Shown in pieces: positions 1 to 6,177 of a DNA stretch of 8,422 nucleotides (the stretch's first letter is position 1; each line of letters begins with the position of its first letter). The stretch lies in contig JANXXA010000077.1 of NCBI GenBank assembly GCA_025350885.1, positions 1-8,422 on the forward strand. Reading direction: 5' to 3'. Origin of the DNA: Phenylobacterium sp. (GTDB taxonomy: Bacteria; Pseudomonadota; Alphaproteobacteria; Caulobacterales; Caulobacteraceae). Made by a program: the position numbers and the translations under genes. The notes under the pieces were generated by a model, which saw nothing but the letters and a program-made list of their open reading frames with translations, had not been told where the DNA came from and searched no databases.

Positions 1-889
1 GCTTGGCCTCATAGGCCGGCGGCGGCGGAGGCGGGGGCGGCGGGGGAGGCGGCGGCGGAGGCGGGGGCGGCGGGGGAGGCGGCGGCGGGGGAGGCGGCGG
101 GGGCGGCGGCGGCGCGAAGGAATAGCGCAGCCCCACCGTCACCGACTGGTCGCGATACCGCCCGGCGAACGTACCGGGTTGCAGCGCCGCGGTGCCGACC
201 GAGTTGAAGTGGGCATCCGAACCGCCCAGGAAGCGGTAGGTCGTGTCGACGTTCAGCCGGTCCGTGACCCTCCAGGCCAGGCCCGCGATCAACTGGTAGG
301 CGAACGTGGTGTCGCTGTCGTCGATATGCAGGTTCTGGATCGGCGGGTTGAGGCTGCCGGGCGCGTTCACCACAACGCCGGTGACGTTGGAGAACTGGCC
401 GTCGGTGTTCAGGGTCAGATGGTTGATGCCGACGCCGGCCCCGATGAAGGGATCGATCGTCGAGCCAGGCAGGATGTCGTAGAGGACATTGCCCATCACG
501 GTCCAGGTTTCGATCCTGCCCGAGGGACTGCCGCAGGTCGGGGCGGCCGCGGTGCGGATCACGCCGGTGGCGCAGAGCCCGGTGATGGCCTGAGTCGTAC
601 CGCCACGGACGCTGTCAATGTCGCCAGGGCGGTAACCCGCTTCCAGTTCGACCCGCCAGTGGTCGGTGAACTGATAGCCGAGACGGGCAAAGCCTGCCCA
701 ATCGTCCTGCTGGTTGAAGCGCCAAGTGTATTTGATGCCATTGGCGGCCAGGTTGGACGAGTCAGCCTTGATACCTTCGGGCCAGTGGTAGCCGAGATCG
801 ACGGCGCCATACCAGCCGACTTGCGCGGACGCGCCAGATGCGGCGAACACCGCAGCCATCGCGGCGCCTGCCAGGAGTTTTAACTTCAT
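1..889 (-). CDS. OmpA-like outer-membrane beta-barrel protein with polyproline linker (3' end outside window)
   Basis: The reading frame is open from an ATG at 889-887 to the left window edge, giving 296 residues without a stop. Residues 1-22 are a signal peptide (MKLKLL, a hydrophobic alanine-rich core, then ASA|QVG as a likely signal peptidase I site). Residues from about 23 to 259 show alternating aromatic/hydrophobic strands typical of an eight-stranded OmpA/OmpW-like barrel (VGWYGAVDLGYHW, FIGAGVGINHL, FAYQLIAGLAWRV, VTVGLRYSF). A loop holds two cysteines (C106 and C119) that could form a disulfide. Residues 260-291 are 32 uninterrupted prolines, then AYEAK. In related alphaproteobacterial proteins this linker leads to an OmpA C-terminal peptidoglycan-binding domain, which would lie outside the window; that part is inference. 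The start is supported by GAGAGGG at 904-898, 8 nt upstream, and by the signal peptide beginning right there. Probable role: tethering outer membrane to peptidoglycan, possibly porin-like. Confidence 0.85.
   Translation of the reverse strand, partial: MKLKLLAGAAMAAVFAASGASAQVGWYGAVDLGYHWPEGIKADSSNLAANGIKYTWRFNQQDDWAGFARLGYQFTDHWRVELEAGYRPGDIDSVRGGTTQAITGLCATGVIRTAAAPTCGSPSGRIETWTVMGNVLYDILPGSTIDPFIGAGVGINHLTLNTDGQFSNVTGVVVNAPGSLNPPIQNLHIDDSDTTFAYQLIAGLAWRVTDRLNVDTTYRFLGGSDAHFNSVGTAALQPGTFAGRYRDQSVTVGLRYSFAPPPPPPPPPPPPPPPPPPPPPPPPPPPPPPPPAYEAK
17..112 (-). repeat. GC-only tandem repeat encoding 32 prolines
   Basis: Every minus-strand codon between 112 and 17 is CCG, CCC or CCT, so this is one uninterrupted proline run. 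At DNA level 20-49 and 50-79 are two identical 30-bp (10-codon) units. Positions 80-112 are a degenerate third copy with a shuffled order of the same triplets. The structure suggests growth by replication slippage in whole-codon steps, which keeps the frame. The run links the outer-membrane barrel to whatever follows the window edge. Confidence 0.9.
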
Positions 890-1285
890 ATTCAGAGCCC
901 TCTCATTGCCCTCAGCGCTGCGGCCAAGCGACCCAGCTATTCTTATAACAAGACCGCCACACCACGTCAGTGTCGCCGAAGCCACACTTCGCCCGCAATG
1001 TCGCCAGTCCCGCGAACCCTTGTCTAAACGCTATACGACTATTCCCGCGATGTTCAACGCCGCCGCGGCGTTTGCAAAATATTGAAGACCCGGCTGGACG
1101 GATGAGCCATCACGGCGCCCGACGAGCGTCCCGCTGCAGTGTTGACGATCACCCGCCGATACAATTGCCCTGAGTGACATCCCCGCCCCGCCATCTGCGC
1201 TCCAAACCGTTGAACGTGGCCGTCGTGAGTCGGTTCCCGGTAAAACCGCCTACGGACCATTTTTCTGCCATGTTTCGGACCCGGT
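890..1285. other. Gene-free stretch between the OmpA-like gene and the Kef-type antiporter
   Basis: This 396-bp stretch lies between the start of the OmpA-like gene and the stop of the antiporter gene. It is somewhat less GC-rich than the coding DNA around it, with short A/T runs such as the one at 1076-1085. It holds the candidate promoter at 942-970, a weaker one at 1030-1057, and an inverted repeat at 1056-1072 (arms AACGCC and GGCGTT, 5-nt loop) with no T-tract. Short frames of 67-68 codons on both strands have no ribosome site or recognisable domain, and I do not call them genes. I see no clear terminator for the antiporter gene. Confidence 0.6.
942..970 (-). promoter_or_regulatory. Candidate housekeeping-sigma promoter for the OmpA-like gene
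   Basis: On the minus strand, CTGACG at 970-965 and TATAAG at 947-942 are separated by 17 nt. This fits a sigma-70 type promoter (4/6 and 5/6 matches to TTGACA and TATAAT). The start of transcription would fall near 935, leaving an untranslated leader of about 45 nt that includes the GAGAGGG ribosome site. A second, weaker pair further upstream (TTGAAC at 1057-1052, TATAGC at 1035-1030, 16-nt spacer) is possible. This is motif matching by eye only. Confidence 0.5.
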
Positions 1286-3091
1286 TCAGGATCTGCCGCT
1301 GGGGTCGCGGCTCCAGCGGCTGGCGCGGGTGCGCCCGCCCAGGGCGTCCGGCCGGTTCAGCGCCCGGCGGAATTCGTCGCGCCGCTCGTGGATCGAGGCA
1401 ATCACCAGCCCCATCGGCACGCCGATTTCGACAAGCAACGCCTCGGAAAGCTGCAGGCTCGCTTCCACGGTCTCCGGCACCGCGTCGGTGGCGCCCAGGT
1501 CGTAGAGCCGCTGGGCATGGCGCGCGTCGCGGGCGCGGGCGACGATGGTCAGGTCGGGGCGCAGACTTCGGGCCGCGGCGACGATCGCCTCAACGCCGTC
1601 CGGATCGTCCATTGTGACCACCAGGGCGAGGGCCTCGGCAAGCCCGCAGCGCGCCAGGAAATCCGAGCGCCCCGCGTCGCCATAATAGAGCGTCTCGCCC
1701 GCGCGCCGGCCTGCCTGCACCAGCCGCGCGTCCTGTTCGACGGCCACCCAGGCGATCTCGTGGCGTCGCAGCATTTCACCGACCAGGTGGCCGACCCGGC
1801 CGTAGCCGGCGATCAGCACCCGCGGTTCGGGCGGCGTCGCGCCTTGTGATTCCGCGAGGTCGACGGGCGATAGTTTCCGGCCCCCGATTCTGGCGCCAAG
1901 GCCCGCCAGCAGCGGGATGGCGCCCATCGACAGGGTCACCGCCACCAGCAGCGCCTGGCCGGTGGTGCGGTCCACCAGCCGCTGATCCATAGCCTGACCA
2001 AGGATGACGAAGGCGAATTCCCCGGCGCCGGCGAGCAACAGGGCGGTCTCGGCGGCGACGCGCGCGCGCAGGCGGAACAGGATGGCCAGGGTGAACACCA
2101 CCGCGCCGTTGACGGCGGTCAGGCCGGCGGCCGCGCCCAGCACCTGCACCGGCCGGTCGAGCAGCAGGGGCACATTCAGTCCGATACCGATGGAGACGAA
2201 GAACAGCCCCAGCAGCAGGCCCTTGAACGGTTGGATGGTAATTTCGACCTCGTGCCGGAACTCGGTCTCGGCCAGCAGCAGGCCGGCGATAAACGCGCCC
2301 AGCGCCATGGACAGGCCGGTGAGCGCGCTGACCAGGCCGGCGCCGATCACCACCAGCAGGCAAGCGGCGACGAACAGTTCCTCGCTGCGGACGCGGGCCA
2401 CTGAACGCAGCATCGGGCGCAGCACCAGCCGGCCGGCGACGAACAGGGCGACAATCCCCAGCACCGCCGGCGCCAGCGCCCACAGTAGGCCCAGCGAGAG
2501 CGTCATCGCCCCGCCATCCCCGGGCAGCCGACGCCCCAGCAGCGTCAGGGTGATGAGGATCGGCGCCACCGCCAGATCCTGGAACAGCAACACCGAGAAG
2601 GTCGTGCGCCCGGCCAGTGCATGCTGCCGCTTCTGCTCGGTCAGAATCGGCATGACGACGGCGGTCGAGGACAGCGCCAGAGCCGCGCCGATGGCGATCG
2701 CGGCGCCCGCCGGCTGGCCGAGCGCCAGGGCCGCGCCAGCGGTGATCGCCAGGCTCACGGTCACCTGGGCCGCGCCCAGGCCAAAGACATATCGGCGCAT
2801 CGCGCGCAGCCGCTCCCACGACAGCTCCAGCCCGATCATGAACAGCAGGAACACCACCCCGAACTCGGCCAGCTGGGCGACCTCGGCGGGATTGTCGATG
2901 GTCAGGGCCGACAGCCACGGCGCCGCGCGGGCCAGTTTTCCCAGACCGTAGGGCCCGAGCAGAACCCCCGCGCTGAGGAAGCCCAGGATCGGCGAAAGCT
3001 TCCAGCGTCGGAACAGCGGCACGACCACGCCGGCGGTGGCCAGGAACAGGACCACGTCCTTATAGGCGCCGGGCTGGACGTGAGCTTCCAT
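1286..3091 (-). CDS. KefB/KefC-type monovalent cation:proton antiporter (CPA2) with RCK domain
   Basis: This 601-residue inner-membrane protein belongs to the CPA2 family. Residues 10-400 form a dozen or so hydrophobic segments of a Na+/H+ exchanger-type domain. Family landmarks are LALSSTAVVMPIL (138-150), the LLFQD motif with Q171-D172, and FRHEVEITIQPFKGLLLG (278-295), which matches the KefB/KefC regulatory loop region. Residues about 424-540 form a TrkA-N/RCK nucleotide-binding domain, with the Rossmann glycine motif GYGRVG at 429-434 and an acidic residue (E452) where strand 2 ends, as expected for NAD(H) binding. Length matches KefB/KefC (about 600). The start has GGAG at 3100-3097, 5 nt upstream. 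Known members export K+ in exchange for H+, often under glutathione-adduct control. No ancillary KefF/KefG flavoprotein is visible nearby, so the gating signal is unknown. It is transcribed divergently from the copper chaperone. Confidence 0.9.
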   Translation of the reverse strand: MEAHVQPGAYKDVVLFLATAGVVVPLFRRWKLSPILGFLSAGVLLGPYGLGKLARAAPWLSALTIDNPAEVAQLAEFGVVFLLFMIGLELSWERLRAMRRYVFGLGAAQVTVSLAITAGAALALGQPAGAAIAIGAALALSSTAVVMPILTEQKRQHALAGRTTFSVLLFQDLAVAPILITLTLLGRRLPGDGGAMTLSLGLLWALAPAVLGIVALFVAGRLVLRPMLRSVARVRSEELFVAACLLVVIGAGLVSALTGLSMALGAFIAGLLLAETEFRHEVEITIQPFKGLLLGLFFVSIGIGLNVPLLLDRPVQVLGAAAGLTAVNGAVVFTLAILFRLRARVAAETALLLAGAGEFAFVILGQAMDQRLVDRTTGQALLVAVTLSMGAIPLLAGLGARIGGRKLSPVDLAESQGATPPEPRVLIAGYGRVGHLVGEMLRRHEIAWVAVEQDARLVQAGRRAGETLYYGDAGRSDFLARCGLAEALALVVTMDDPDGVEAIVAAARSLRPDLTIVARARDARHAQRLYDLGATDAVPETVEASLQLSEALLVEIGVPMGLVIASIHERRDEFRRALNRPDALGGRTRASRWSRDPSGRS

Positions 3092-3132
3092 CGGGTCTCC
3101 GCTGCGAGACGACGACTATGGCGCCCCCCCGT

Positions 3133-3164
3133 CGGCTTGCGAAATCGCCGGCTTGAGAAATCGC
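3133..3164. repeat. 16-bp tandem direct repeat in the divergent intergenic region
   Basis: Positions 3133-3148 (CGGCTTGCGAAATCGC) and 3149-3164 (CGGCTTGAGAAATCGC) are adjacent copies differing at one base, followed by a further CGG. They lie midway between the starts of the antiporter gene (3091, minus) and the copper chaperone gene (3231, plus). They could be a pair of binding sites for a regulator or a simple slippage duplication; the second copy also overlaps a candidate -35 element. Confidence 0.75.
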
Positions 3165-3180
3165 CGGAGGGGGCTAATAG
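3153..3180 (+). promoter_or_regulatory. Candidate promoter for the PCu(A)C copper chaperone gene
   Basis: TTGAGA at 3153-3158 (5/6 match to TTGACA) is followed after 16 nt by TAATAG at 3175-3180, a weak -10. Transcription would begin near 3187, giving a leader of about 45 nt before the ATG at 3231. The -35 lies within the second copy of the 16-bp repeat, so a protein bound to the repeat could block or modulate it. The -10 is poor, so confidence is low. Confidence 0.3.
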
Positions 3181-3230
3181 AGCGCCGGGCGCGCGCCGAG
3201 GCCGGCTGCAACGCCAGGGATTTCTCCGCC

Positions 3231-3740
3231 ATGACGCGCCGTTCCCCCGCCGCCTGGATCGCCTTGGCGGTGGTCGCGGCGCCGCTCGCCCCAGACGCTC
3301 ACAGCGCAACGGCCCAGGGCGCCCCGGCTCACAGCGCGTCGGTCTTACAGGTCAGCCAGCCCTGGAGCCGCCCGACCGTCGCCGGCGCCAATGCGGTCGG
3401 CTATATGATCCTGGTGAACCACGGCCGCGCCGCCGACGCCCTGGTGGGCGTGGAGAGTCCACTGGCCGTCCGCGTCGAGATCCATGTCTCGTCGATGCGC
3501 GGCGGCGTCATGTCGATGCGCAAGCAGGACCGCGTCGTCGTGCCGGCTGGTGGCCAGGCCAGCTTCGCGCCCGGCGCCTACCACCTGATGCTGGTCGATG
3601 TGACCCGGACGCTGGTGGCCGGCGACGTCATACCCGCGACCCTCAGCTTCGCCAGCGGCGCCCGGATCAAGGCCCGCTTCAAGGTCAGCACCGGTCCGGC
3701 GGACCCCCCTATGTCCGGCATGGATCACATGCATCCCTGA
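3231..3740 (+). CDS. Periplasmic copper chaperone, PCu(A)C family
   Basis: This protein of 169 residues starts at the ATG at 3231, preceded by AGGGA at 3216-3220. A longer in-frame start at 3153 would add 26 arginine-rich residues and bury the signal sequence, so I reject it. Residues 1-30 form an export signal (MTRRSP, hydrophobic core, candidate cleavage after AHS at 23-25 or ATA at 26-28). The mature domain carries the exact family copper motif H-X10-M-X21-H-X-M: H85, M96, H118 and M120. The tail MSGMDHMHP (161-169) adds three methionines and two histidines that may bind copper. Known relatives hold Cu(I) in the periplasm and pass it to the CuA site of cytochrome c oxidase. No Sco or oxidase gene is in the window, so it may instead serve copper buffering. 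It is divergent from the antiporter gene. Confidence 0.9.
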   Translation: MTRRSPAAWIALAVVAAPLAPDAHSATAQGAPAHSASVLQVSQPWSRPTVAGANAVGYMILVNHGRAADALVGVESPLAVRVEIHVSSMRGGVMSMRKQDRVVVPAGGQASFAPGAYHLMLVDVTRTLVAGDVIPATLSFASGARIKARFKVSTGPADPPMSGMDHMHP

Positions 3741-3765
3741 GCCGGCGAATCCCGCGTTTCACCGG
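3741..3765 (+). terminator. Weak hairpin directly after the copper chaperone stop
   Basis: Starting one base after the TGA stop, GCCGGCGA (3741-3748) can pair with TCACCGGC (3758-3765) with one C-A mismatch. A T-tract does not follow, so as an intrinsic terminator it is doubtful. It could protect the 3' end of the message instead. Confidence 0.25.
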
Positions 3766-3848
3766 CCGAGTTGGCGCGCGAAGATTCGGACTGTCTGGAT
3801 TCTTGAAAGCCCGGGGCTTGTGACAAAACGCCAATATCTTCACCGGGC

Positions 3849-3885
3849 AAAAAACAGCCCGCTGCGGGGGATAGTCGCAGCGGGC
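3849..3885 (-). terminator. Strong intrinsic terminator, minus strand
   Basis: The arms 3857-3866 and 3876-3885 (GCCCGCTGCG and CGCAGCGGGC) form a perfect 10-bp stem with a 9-nt loop. Read on the minus strand the stem is followed by TGTTTTTT (3856-3849). On the plus strand there is no T-run after the stem, so it is directional. It lies about 205 nt past the hisG stop and probably ends either the hisS-hisZ-hisG transcript or a small RNA from the region between. Confidence 0.85.
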
Positions 3886-3973
3886 CTATTCTTGAGCAGT
3901 CGCTCTGGTAAGAGCGGGCGTTTCCTCCCCGAAACGCCGGAGACCTCCGGACTTACGCCGTCGTATCTCTCGC
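3849..3973 (-). ncRNA. Possible small RNA or structured hisG 3' UTR
   Basis: Minus-strand RNA across this stretch would fold into consecutive hairpins: 3950-3937 (5-bp stem, 4-nt loop), 3938-3917 (8-bp stem GGCGTTTC/GAAACGCC, loop GGGGAG), 3916-3901 (6-bp stem CGCTCT/AGAGCG, loop TACC), then a short linker and the intrinsic terminator. The first two share two bases at 3937-3938. A -35-like TTGACT lies at 4008-4003, and at 17-nt spacing the -10 would be a poor TTTCTT (3985-3980), so an independent promoter is uncertain. The alternative is a processed 3' end of the his operon mRNA. I recognise no known RNA family. The 5' end is inferred from the putative promoter. Confidence 0.35.
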
Positions 3974-4090
3974 GAGGGGAAGAAACTGGAATTTTCTGCC
4001 CAAGTCAACGCCCCACAGGGCGCTTTGCGGCATGACGCGATCAGTTTTCCGCGATCATGGGAAAATTTACACCGTCTTTTACCGCGGCCG
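3886..4090. other. Non-coding stretch between the terminator and hisG
   Basis: Beyond the hairpins described for the possible small RNA, this stretch holds a 5-bp stem with a CACA loop (4009-4022), a 6-bp T/A-rich stem (TTTTCC at 4045-4050 with GGAAAA at 4060-4065), and an 8-bp direct repeat CGCGATCA at 4036-4043 and 4050-4057. Short frames crossing it show no domain or ribosome site. I see no protein gene here. Confidence 0.5.
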
Positions 4091-5053
4091 TCAAAGGACC
4101 CGATGTGTCAACGCCGCAAAAGGCGGGCATTCGATCCCGAAGACGAACGTCGGATGGGCGACGGTCACCGGACCCAGGCCGGCGCGCGTCAGGGCCTCGG
4201 CGGCCCCGGCGGCGTGGTCAGCGTCGATCAGCAGGCCGTTCGGGCGGCGCGAGGCGCCCACCGCCGTAAGATCGTCCAGAATCTTGGCCTCGGCGACAGT
4301 TCCGCCGGCGGGCCACGACAGGGTTGCGCTGGTAAGCGCCGCGGCGCGCGCTTCCACCGCTCGCAACAGACGCTCGGCCACCGCCAGCTGCTCCGCGCTC
4401 CAGGCGGCCGTCAGGCTTGCGGCCAGCTGCGCCTGGCTTTTCAGGATCAGGCCGTCGGACAGCACCTTCAATCCATTGGCCGCCAGGGTCGCGCCGGTGG
4501 TGGTGATATCGACCACCAGTTCCGCCGCCCCCGACGCCGGTGCGCCTTCGGTTGCCCCGCCCGACTCGGTGATCCGATAGTCCGCCACCCCGTGACGGGC
4601 GAAGAACCCGCGCGTCTGCACCAGATATTTGGTCGCCACGCGCAGGCGTCGGCCGGTGCGGGCCAGATAGTCGTGCGCGACGTCCTCCAGATCGGCCATG
4701 GTCTCGACGTCGAGCCAACTCCTGGGCGCCGCCACCACCAGATCGGCGCGTCCGAAGCCCAGCGGCCTCAGCAACAGCACCCGGTTCTCCAGGTGGCCGC
4801 CCTCGCGCAGCAGATCCTCGCCGGTGACGCCCAGGTGCGCTTGGCCCGACCCCAGGGCGTCGGCGATGTCGGCGGCCGAGAGCAACCGCACCTGCGCGCC
4901 CGGCAGTCCGCTCAGGCTCGCCAGATACCCCCGCGCGCCGCCGCTGACCGCCAGCTCCAGCCCGCAGTCGGCCAGCCAGGCCTCGACCTGCTCCTTCAGT
5001 CGCCCCTTGGAGGGGACGGCGATGATCAGGTCGGCATTTTGCGCCTCGCTCAT
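4091..5053 (-). CDS. hisG: ATP phosphoribosyltransferase, catalytic subunit
   Basis: HisG condenses ATP with PRPP to N1-(5-phosphoribosyl)-ATP, the first committed step of histidine synthesis, in the cytoplasm. The protein has 320 residues from the ATG at 5053; GGGAGG lies 6 nt upstream and the start overlaps the hisZ stop as ATGA. A more upstream ATG at 5095 adds 14 residues inside hisZ and is less likely. Evidence: the N-terminal IAVPSKGRL (11-19), HLGVTGEDLL (73-82), GFGRADLVVA (99-108), and the family signature from E169 to L190, with the PRPP loop DITTTGATL at 182-190. Residues 210-320 form an extra C-terminal region, whereas HisZ-dependent short HisG proteins are usually 200-230 residues. 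The presence of hisZ next to it implies a hetero-octameric HisG-HisZ enzyme with histidine feedback through HisZ. Confidence 0.95.
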   Translation of the reverse strand: MSEAQNADLIIAVPSKGRLKEQVEAWLADCGLELAVSGGARGYLASLSGLPGAQVRLLSAADIADALGSGQAHLGVTGEDLLREGGHLENRVLLLRPLGFGRADLVVAAPRSWLDVETMADLEDVAHDYLARTGRRLRVATKYLVQTRGFFARHGVADYRITESGGATEGAPASGAAELVVDITTTGATLAANGLKVLSDGLILKSQAQLAASLTAAWSAEQLAVAERLLRAVEARAAALTSATLSWPAGGTVAEAKILDDLTAVGASRRPNGLLIDADHAAGAAEALTRAGLGPVTVAHPTFVFGIECPPFAALTHRVL

Positions 5054-6177
5054 GCCTCGCCTCCCGAAAACGCACGCCACGGCCGCACGACGCATCCCAC
5101 GGCCCCGGCCGCCGCCGAGCCGCCCAGCCGCGCCACGAGCCCGTCGTACCGACCGCCCGAGGCCACGGGTCGGTCCGCGCCAAGCGCCGCGCTGCGCACC
5201 TCGAAGGTCAGGCCATCGTAGTAGTCGAAGGCGTGGCCCAGCGCCGGCGCGAACCGCATCCGGTCGGCGGGAATCTCTCCCAGCCGCGCAAGCCGGTCGT
5301 CCCAGTCGGCCAGCGCCTGGTCCAGCACCCTGGCCTTGCCGGCCAGCGCGCGCACGTGTTTCAGGCCCGCCGCCGGCGCGTCAGAAATCGCCATGAAGGC
5401 GTGGATCGCGGCGGCTTGCGCCGGCGTCAGGGCCGGTGCGCTGGCGGCCTGCGCCCGGCGCACCAGACGCTGGGCGATCTCTCCAGGCCCCCGCCCGCCG
5501 ACCGGCTCGACCCCCGCCAGGGCCCAGACCTCTTCGAGCATCGCCGCGGCCTGGGATTCCGATAGCCCGGCCAGGGTCTTTGCCAGTTGCCCGTCCCGCG
5601 ATGGCGCGACGCCCTGGCCGGCCCGCGCCAGCTCGGCGTTCAGCAGCCGCGGCCGGCCCGCCACGCGCGTCAGCCGCGCCGCCAGGGTCGCGGGCAGGGC
5701 CAGCGACCCGATGAAGGCCGAAAACAGGCCAACATCGCCCAGCCACAGGGTCAGGTCGCCGCGTCCGCCGGCCGCCGCCGCCCGCCAGGCCAGGCTAGCG
5801 ACCTCGGCATCGGCCTGCGCCATCGGCCCGCCCGCGGGCGGGAACAGTTCGACGCCCAGCTGGACGAATTCCTCCGGCCGGTCACCGCCGGGCGAGGCGC
5901 GGAACGCCGGACCCTCGTAGATGTAGCGCCCTGACGCGGCTGCGCCCTCGATGTGCTTGCGCGCGACGGCGACGGTGAAGTCGGGCCGCAGGCAAGCTTC
6001 CTCGCCGCCCTCGGCCTGGACCACGAACAGCCTGGCCCGCATGGCCTCACCCGCCAGGTCGAGCAGCAGGTTCAGCGGCTGCAGGATCGGTGCGTCCACG
6101 GGCTGCGCGCCCGCCGAGGCCAGCGCGCCGCGGATCGCGGCCAGCGCCTGCGCCGGAACCAGCGGTTCGACCCTCAC
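5050..6177 (-). CDS. hisZ: ATP phosphoribosyltransferase regulatory subunit HisZ
   Basis: HisZ is a catalytically dead paralog of histidyl-tRNA synthetase that activates HisG and senses histidine. The 375-residue frame starts with GTG (6177-6175), which overlaps the hisS stop as GTGA; GGAG lies 7 nt upstream inside hisS. It keeps class II synthetase landmarks in degenerate form: LRPDFT (63-68), YIYEGPAFR (85-93) as a motif 2 remnant, HAFDYYDGLTFEV (315-327) as a remnant of the histidine-binding RGLxYYTG motif, and ASGGRYDGLV (339-348) as motif 3. The motif 2 loop lacks the GRYRQF of true HisRS, consistent with loss of tRNA charging. There is no separate anticodon-binding domain after motif 3. 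It lies between hisS, its likely ancestor family, and its partner hisG. Confidence 0.93.
   Translation of the reverse strand: MRVEPLVPAQALAAIRGALASAGAQPVDAPILQPLNLLLDLAGEAMRARLFVVQAEGGEEACLRPDFTVAVARKHIEGAAASGRYIYEGPAFRASPGGDRPEEFVQLGVELFPPAGGPMAQADAEVASLAWRAAAAGGRGDLTLWLGDVGLFSAFIGSLALPATLAARLTRVAGRPRLLNAELARAGQGVAPSRDGQLAKTLAGLSESQAAAMLEEVWALAGVEPVGGRGPGEIAQRLVRRAQAASAPALTPAQAAAIHAFMAISDAPAAGLKHVRALAGKARVLDQALADWDDRLARLGEIPADRMRFAPALGHAFDYYDGLTFEVRSAALGADRPVASGGRYDGLVARLGGSAAAGAVGCVVRPWRAFSGGEA

Noticed and set aside
1056..1072. Inverted repeat as an intrinsic terminator
   Set aside because: There is no T-run on either strand after the short 6-bp stem.
1054..1260. 68-codon minus-strand frame downstream of the antiporter gene
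   Set aside because: No ribosome site of note and no recognisable domain. Its end overlaps an inverted repeat and a weak promoter candidate.
1776..2918. 380-codon minus-strand frame inside the antiporter gene
   Set aside because: Out-of-frame shadow of the CPA2 gene with arginine/glycine-rich nonsense composition.
3153..3230. Upstream extension of the copper chaperone start
   Set aside because: It would put 26 arginine-rich residues ahead of a clear signal peptide and would begin inside the 16-bp repeat. The ATG at 3231 gives a normal exported protein.
2621..3823. Long plus-strand open frame of 400 codons over the antiporter and the copper chaperone
   Set aside because: It is arginine-, proline- and glycine-rich with no domain, and overlaps two well-supported genes in other frames. 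In GC-rich DNA such shadow frames are expected.
3820..4035. 71-codon plus-strand frame across the terminator and hairpin region
   Set aside because: It runs through the intrinsic terminator and all the hairpins, has no ribosome site and no domain, and is better explained by the non-coding structure on the other strand.
4036..4057. Direct repeat CGCGATCA as an operator or attachment site
   Set aside because: Only 8 bp, no integrase, regulator or tRNA nearby, and of a size that can occur by chance.
4025..5221. Long plus-strand open frame of 398 codons antisense to hisG
   Set aside because: Low-complexity composition (Gln/Arg/Gly-rich), no recognisable domain, and antisense to a gene with an intact family signature.
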